Below the pieces are notes generated by a model. That model was not told the DNA's origin and did not search any database. It worked only from the letters and a program-made list of their open reading frames with translations. DNA of 10,039 nucleotides from Gemmatimonadales bacterium UBA2960 (GTDB taxonomy: Bacteria > Gemmatimonadota > Gemmatimonadetes > Longimicrobiales > Gaopeijiaceae), in NCBI GenBank assembly GCA_002348465.1, contig DEBI01000028.1, forward strand, positions 1 to 10,039, read 5' to 3'. Position 1 is the first letter of the stretch. Each line of letters starts with the position of its first letter. Shown here piece after piece: positions 6,417 through 10,039 of this stretch. The position numbers and the translations under genes were made by a program.

Positions 6417-7658
6417 ATGCCCGTCACCTCGCTAGAGCCGCGCCGTCCATGGAAGGGCAAGCGTATCGTTCTTGGCGTCACTGGGGGGATTGCAGCTTAC
6501 AAGGCGATACAAGTAGCTCGCGACTTAACCCGCCTAGGTGGTGAGGTCGACGTTGTCCTAACGAGGTCGGCAGAGAGGTTCGTGGCTTCGCTCACGTTTG
6601 AAGGGGTGACAGGGCGACCTGTCCTAACTGATCTGTTCTCGGCTAAAGGTGCAGCACTGCACGTAAGGCTCGGACGTGACGCGGATGTCGTGGCGGTTGC
6701 GCCTGCCACTGCAGATTTTCTAGCTCGAGCCTCGCAGGGACGAGCCGATGACCTGATTTGTACTACGCTGCTCGCCACGAGCGCTCCTGTGGTGATCTGT
6801 CCTGCCATGAACGACAAGATGTATGCGCACCCACAAGTGCAGGATAATCTTGACCATCTGCAGAATCGTTTGGGTTATCAGATCGCTGGTCCCGTTAGGG
6901 GTGCGCTCGCGGTGAGCGAGGGTGTGGGTAGAGGGCGCCTCATTGAACCGTGGCAGATTGAGGAGGCTATCGGTCGAGGTTTGGCGATGGACGATGCTTT
7001 TATGGGTAAATCGGTTCTTGTCACGGCTGGCCCGACTCGGGAGCCAATTGATCCTGTTAGATATATTGGAAACCATTCGTCGGGCCGGATGGGGTATGCT
7101 ATTGCTCAGGCGGCATGGAGGCGTGGTGCTAAGGTGACGCTCGTTAGTGGCCCATCCGCACTCGATACTCCGTTTGGTGTTGATACGGTGGCTGTCGAGA
7201 CCGCCCAGGATATGCACGTCGCCGTGGCTGAACGCATTGGTGATTCGGACCTGAACATTTTTTCTGCTGCCGTTGCCGACTTTCGTCCTACGGACTCTAG
7301 GGATGTCAAGTTGAAGCGCAATGAGAGCGAAGACCGAATGCTCGTGGACTTAACTGAGAATCCTGATGTGGCGAGAGATACGATAGCCAACAGAAAGAAG
7401 GGTAGCGTCAATGTTGGCTTTGCTCTTGAAACAGAGCATTTGGTGAACAACGCTTTCGCCAAGCTCGAAAGCAAAGCCTTTGACTTGGTGGTAGCGAACG
7501 ACGCTAATGAGGAGGAGGCTGGATTCAGTGTTCGCACTAACAGGGTGACATTCGTGCAAAAAGACGCCCAAAGTGAGCGGCTTCCACTCATGTCCAAGGA
7601 CGAAGTAGCTGAGGAGATCCTTGATCGTGCGCGGACTCTCGTAATTGAGTCTCAGTGA
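6417..7658 (+). CDS. coaBC: Bifunctional phosphopantothenoylcysteine decarboxylase / phosphopantothenate-cysteine ligase
   Basis: Catalyses two successive CoA synthesis steps: CoaB joins 4'-phosphopantothenate to cysteine with CTP, and CoaC decarboxylates the product with FMN. Its 413 residues are normal. The CoaC flavodomain (about 13-190) has VTGGIAAYKA (21-30), the catalytic histidine in LHVRL (His82, matching His75 of E. coli Dfp), APATADF (95-101) and the substrate clamp PAMNDKMY (129-136, Asn132). The CoaB domain (about 196-413) has TAGPTREPIDPVRYIGNHSS (203-222), AAVADF (284-289), Lys298/Lys300 and VGFALETE (333-340). An unusual point is the flap segment LAVSEGVGRGRL (164-175), which has no cysteine where E. 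coli has ACGDIGPGRM; Ser167 sits at that place. It starts 15 bases after rpoZ with a poor ribosome binding site, and its TGA overlaps the next start. Confidence 0.96.
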   Translation: MPVTSLEPRRPWKGKRIVLGVTGGIAAYKAIQVARDLTRLGGEVDVVLTRSAERFVASLTFEGVTGRPVLTDLFSAKGAALHVRLGRDADVVAVAPATADFLARASQGRADDLICTTLLATSAPVVICPAMNDKMYAHPQVQDNLDHLQNRLGYQIAGPVRGALAVSEGVGRGRLIEPWQIEEAIGRGLAMDDAFMGKSVLVTAGPTREPIDPVRYIGNHSSGRMGYAIAQAAWRRGAKVTLVSGPSALDTPFGVDTVAVETAQDMHVAVAERIGDSDLNIFSAAVADFRPTDSRDVKLKRNESEDRMLVDLTENPDVARDTIANRKKGSVNVGFALETEHLVNNAFAKLESKAFDLVVANDANEEEAGFSVRTNRVTFVQKDAQSERLPLMSKDEVAEEILDRARTLVIESQ

Positions 7659-8506
7659 TGAGCGGAGATGAAAGTGGAGCGATTTCTGACGAGGTAGCGC
7701 GTCTTTTTCGACAGAGGATGGAGATGGGTGGTGATGAGGTCTTCCTTGATAGGATGACTCGGGAAGAGGTGCTCTCGATACTCTCGCATTCGGTGAGGTC
7801 TTCTGTTGCAGGTAGAAATCAGGCCGTTCTAGAGAGCGCACTGTCTGACAATGTTTCTGAGCCTGTCAAAGGAGTCGCTGCAATGCAGAGAGCGACGAGA
7901 GAGATTTCTGAGCAAGGATCCGGTGGTCCTCCACTTCCAGTCGAGCTCCCTGACGACTACGAGCGGCTTCGTGAGGTTGCTTTAGGGTGCTCGAAGTGCC
8001 CGCTCTCAGAAGGGCGAACGCAGGTGGTCTTTTCAGATGGCTCGCGCACTGCCGACCTGATGGTGGTTGGTGAAGCTCCAGGAGCTAACGAGGACGCGAC
8101 GGGTGTGCCGTTCGTAGGTGTGGCTGGGCAGTTTTTAGATCTCTTGCTTGCGACGATTGGGAGGAATCGAAAGGACTCGGTATATATCGCAAATGTCCTG
8201 AAATGTCGTCCGCCGGGGAACCGAGATCCTGATCCGGGCGAGATAGCTGAGTGCTCACCTTTCTTGCTGAAGCAGATTGATTTTGTAAAGCCCAGTGCGA
8301 TTCTTGCGGTAGGATCATTTTCAGCGCGTCTTTTGACGGGTCTAGAGGGTGTGGCCCTGGGGAAACTACGTGGTCAAGTGCATAAGTATCACGGTGTTCC
8401 ACTAGTGGTTACCTATCATCCTGCCGCGCTTCTCAGGAATCGACGTTGGATCCGCTCTTTTTGGGAGGACTTACAACTCCTTCGGTCCATCATCGACGTA
8501 GATTGA
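7658..8506 (+). CDS. udg: Family 4 uracil-DNA glycosylase with 4Fe-4S cluster
   Basis: Excises uracil from DNA, starting base-excision repair of deaminated cytosine. From ATG at 7658 it has 282 residues. The catalytic domain spans about 100-282. Cluster ligands are Cys111 and Cys114 (GCSKCP), Cys183 (LKCRPPGNRD) and Cys199 (AECS). The active-site motifs are GEAPGANEDATGVPFVG (138-154) and HPAALLRN (254-261), the family 4 form of the second motif. Residues 1 to about 98 form an extension absent from compact family members of about 190-200 residues; it is acidic and predicted helical (REEVLSILSHSV, 35-46), followed by a Gly/Pro-rich linker. GTG at 7655 is an alternative start three bases earlier (GTGATG); ATG is preferred, overlapping the coaBC TGA by one base. 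The neighbour dnaB fits a DNA maintenance theme. Confidence 0.94.
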   Translation: MSGDESGAISDEVARLFRQRMEMGGDEVFLDRMTREEVLSILSHSVRSSVAGRNQAVLESALSDNVSEPVKGVAAMQRATREISEQGSGGPPLPVELPDDYERLREVALGCSKCPLSEGRTQVVFSDGSRTADLMVVGEAPGANEDATGVPFVGVAGQFLDLLLATIGRNRKDSVYIANVLKCRPPGNRDPDPGEIAECSPFLLKQIDFVKPSAILAVGSFSARLLTGLEGVALGKLRGQVHKYHGVPLVVTYHPAALLRNRRWIRSFWEDLQLLRSIIDVD

Positions 8507-8561
8507 GCCCCTGAACTTTTTGTGGGGTCGGTGTGCGGGTATGACTTGGCGTAGGGCTCAA
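8503..8561. repeat. Eight-base inverted repeat bracketing the udg-dnaB gap
   Basis: TTGAGCCC (8503-8510, over the glycosylase stop codon) is the exact reverse complement of GGGCTCAA (8554-8561), with a 43-base interval that also contains CCCC...GGGG. There is no terminal T-tract after the right arm. Its right arm falls inside the spacer of the proposed dnaB promoter. It may be a regulatory fold or chance. Confidence 0.25.
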
Positions 8562-8574
8562 GACTCGGTAAGAT
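8546..8574 (+). promoter_or_regulatory. Possible sigma-70 type promoter for dnaB
   Basis: TTGGCG (8546-8551) and TAAGAT (8569-8574) are separated by exactly 17 bases, and each matches the -35/-10 consensus at four of six positions. Transcription would begin near 8581. That would leave only about four leader bases before a TTG start at 8585, or about 58-76 bases before the later starts of dnaB. Supported by spacing and consensus only. Confidence 0.4.
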
Positions 8575-8584
8575 CGGGACCCGT

Positions 8585-10030
8585 TTGAATCGCCGCTCGT
8601 CATTCTTTAAGCCTTTGCCTGACTCTGCCCTCCAAACCGTGACCTGGGATCGCCCCATGCCTGCCTCACTAGAGGCGGAGACGGCTGTTCTTGGAGGGAT
8701 GATGATCGACCGAGAGGCCGTCGTCCGCGCCGTAGAAAAGGTCAACTCGGCTGCTTTTTACCGCGAGGGTAATCGACGGGTTTTCTCGGCGATGGCTCGC
8801 CTGTTCGAGCGTGGGGATTCCATTGATCCGATCACGGTTTCCGAAGAACTCAAGAAAACGGGAGAACTCGATGCTGCGGGCGGACTAGATTATCTAGCGA
8901 TGCTCGTTGATGCCGTTCCAACGGCTGCGAACATTGAGTATCACGCCAACATCGTTCGAGAAAAGGCATTGCTTCGCCGACTGGTTGAACGGGCATCCTC
9001 TATCATACGAGACGTTTATGATCAGGGTGAGCGTGATGTGGAGCAGATCCTCGACAATGCAGAGGCCAAGATATTCGAGGTCGCTGATAGTCATAAGAGG
9101 GAGGGCTTCGTCTGGATCAAGGACATTCTTTGGAAGACGTTCGAGGAAATCGAACGGCGTCAGACTTCGGGCTCGGGCATCACGGGTGTTGCAACCGGGT
9201 TCAACGATCTTGATCGGATGACGACGGGGCTGCAGAAGGGCGATCTTTGTATCATTGCCGCTCGCCCGTCGATGGGTAAGACAGCCCTTGCACTGAACGT
9301 CGCATCGTCTGCCGCGATAAATCAGAAGACGGCAGTGGGAATTTTTTCGCTTGAGATGTCACGAGAACAGCTTGTACAGCGGATCCTGTGCGCCGAGGGA
9401 CGCGTTGATGCCCAGAACCTAAGGCGTGGGCGTCTCTCTCCGGAAGAAAATTCTCGTTTGGCCAAGGCAGCGGGACATCTAAACACTGCTCCCATATGGA
9501 TCGATGATCAGGCCGGATCGAATGTCTTGGAGGTCCGAGCAAAGGCTCGCCGTATGCAGTCTGATCTTCGCGCCGATGGTCAGGAACTTGGTATGATTGT
9601 GATCGACTATATGCAGTTGATGTCAGGGACTGGAAGGTCTGAGAGTCGAGTGCAGGAGGTCAGTCAGATTTCAAGAAGCTTAAAGGCTCTAGCGCGTGAG
9701 TTGGATGTTCCCCTTGTCGCACTCTCCCAGCTTAGCCGTGGTCCTGAACAGCGGACCGATAAGCGACCCATGTTGTCGGACCTGCGGGAGTCCGGTTCGA
9801 TTGAGCAGGATGCAGATGTTGTCATGTTTCTGTTTAGGCCCGAGTACTACGCTGCAGCCGAAAATCGCCATGAGGTGGAAGGCAAGGCGGAGTTAATTAT
9901 CTCGAAGCAGAGGAATGGGCCAACCGGTGTCGTGCCGCTTTTCTTCCATAAGGCTTATACGCGTTTTGATTCTGTTGTTGCAGAGGCTTCCGGGAGTGCA
10001 GGTGGAACTAGAGACGGCTTTGGCCCGTGA
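8585..10030 (+). CDS. dnaB: Replicative DNA helicase DnaB
   Basis: Hexameric ATP-driven helicase that unwinds DNA at the replication fork and recruits primase. From TTG at 8585 it has 481 residues. The N-terminal primase-binding domain begins at PMPASLEAETAVLGGMMID (24-42) and runs to about 125. The linker helix and RecA-like domain follow (about 175-465): Walker A ARPSMGKTAL (226-235), SLEMS with the catalytic Glu257, Walker B IVIDYMQLM (338-346, Asp341), ALSQLSRGPEQRTDKRPML (379-397) and KQRNGPTG with the presumed arginine finger Arg443. No intein interrupts the P-loop, a common insertion site in DnaB. The start is uncertain: GTG at 8639 and ATG at 8657 are in-frame alternatives; ATG would begin right at the domain edge, and all have weak ribosome binding sites. 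TAG at 8552 bars extension further upstream. The TGA forms a GTGA overlap with a possible next start. Confidence 0.96.
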   Translation: MNRRSSFFKPLPDSALQTVTWDRPMPASLEAETAVLGGMMIDREAVVRAVEKVNSAAFYREGNRRVFSAMARLFERGDSIDPITVSEELKKTGELDAAGGLDYLAMLVDAVPTAANIEYHANIVREKALLRRLVERASSIIRDVYDQGERDVEQILDNAEAKIFEVADSHKREGFVWIKDILWKTFEEIERRQTSGSGITGVATGFNDLDRMTTGLQKGDLCIIAARPSMGKTALALNVASSAAINQKTAVGIFSLEMSREQLVQRILCAEGRVDAQNLRRGRLSPEENSRLAKAAGHLNTAPIWIDDQAGSNVLEVRAKARRMQSDLRADGQELGMIVIDYMQLMSGTGRSESRVQEVSQISRSLKALARELDVPLVALSQLSRGPEQRTDKRPMLSDLRESGSIEQDADVVMFLFRPEYYAAAENRHEVEGKAELIISKQRNGPTGVVPLFFHKAYTRFDSVVAEASGSAGGTRDGFGP

Positions 10031-10039
10031 CCAAGAGGG
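10027..10039 (+). CDS. Possible start of a further gene, cut by the window end
   Basis: GTG at 10027 overlaps the dnaB TGA in the same GTGA arrangement used at other junctions here and would begin M-T-K-R. Only four codons are visible and the upstream purine-rich stretch (AGAGACGG, near 10010) is a weak and rather distant ribosome binding site. No product can be named. Confidence 0.25.

Noticed and set aside
6399..6419. rpoZ and coaBC are in the same frame, separated by one TGA and five sense codons, suggesting a readthrough fusion
   Set aside because: Same-frame neighbours occur one time in three by chance, and a TGA followed by C is not evidence of programmed readthrough without conservation data.
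7106..7597. A 163-codon minus-strand frame inside coaBC
   Set aside because: Ser/Thr/Leu-rich shadow opposite the conserved CoaB domain; no start signal or motif.
8508..8527. CCCC-TGAACTTTTTGT-GGGG as an intrinsic terminator after the glycosylase
   Set aside because: The stem is only four base pairs and the T-run is in the loop rather than after the stem.
8524..8556. G-rich stretch before dnaB as a G-quadruplex
   Set aside because: Only three runs of three or more G are present with uneven spacing; four are normally required.

Overview
The window is a dense stretch of bacterial chromosome with every gene on the + strand and only short gaps (the longest is about 190 bases). It reads as core genome of a free-living Gram-negative (two-membrane) bacterium of moderate GC. 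There are no mobile elements, CRISPR arrays, tRNA or rRNA genes. I lean to Gemmatimonadota or a nearby phylum. The reasons are a short omega subunit starting MRVFTPDEVA, a secreted TonB-plug-like barrel protein ending in an aromatic strand, and the order yicC-gmk-rpoZ-coaBC followed by a family 4 uracil-DNA glycosylase and dnaB. That placement is an inference from protein style and gene order, not a tested phylogeny.

Region 1 (1-1015) is the C-terminal 337 residues of a monomeric NADP-dependent isocitrate dehydrogenase. It aligns without gaps to the C-terminal part of the roughly 740-residue Azotobacter-type enzyme, as recalled from memory. Region 2 (1016-1206) is the largest non-coding gap; it holds short inverted repeats and a strong ribosome binding site for the next gene. 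Region 3 (1207-4571) is pepA (M17 leucyl aminopeptidase) overlapping by 4 bases a gene for an exported outer-membrane beta-barrel protein with a TonB plug-like N-terminal part. This second gene is the only one whose role I cannot name.

Region 4 (4632-8506) is a tightly packed run: yicC (endoribonuclease family), gmk (GMP kinase), rpoZ (RNA polymerase omega), coaBC (coenzyme A synthesis) and a 4Fe-4S uracil-DNA glycosylase. Junctions are 4-base GTGA overlaps or gaps of at most 15 bases, so it looks like one transcription unit linking RNA turnover, guanine nucleotide supply, transcription, CoA synthesis and DNA repair. Region 5 (8585-10030) is dnaB, the replicative helicase, preceded by a 78-base gap with a plausible sigma-70 type promoter. 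The last bases again form a GTGA overlap that may begin another gene.

I did not find a clearly new system. The points most worth checking are the pepA/outer-membrane gene coupling, the missing cysteine in the CoaC flap, the repeated GTGA overlaps, the N-terminal extension of the glycosylase, and the start and promoter of dnaB.
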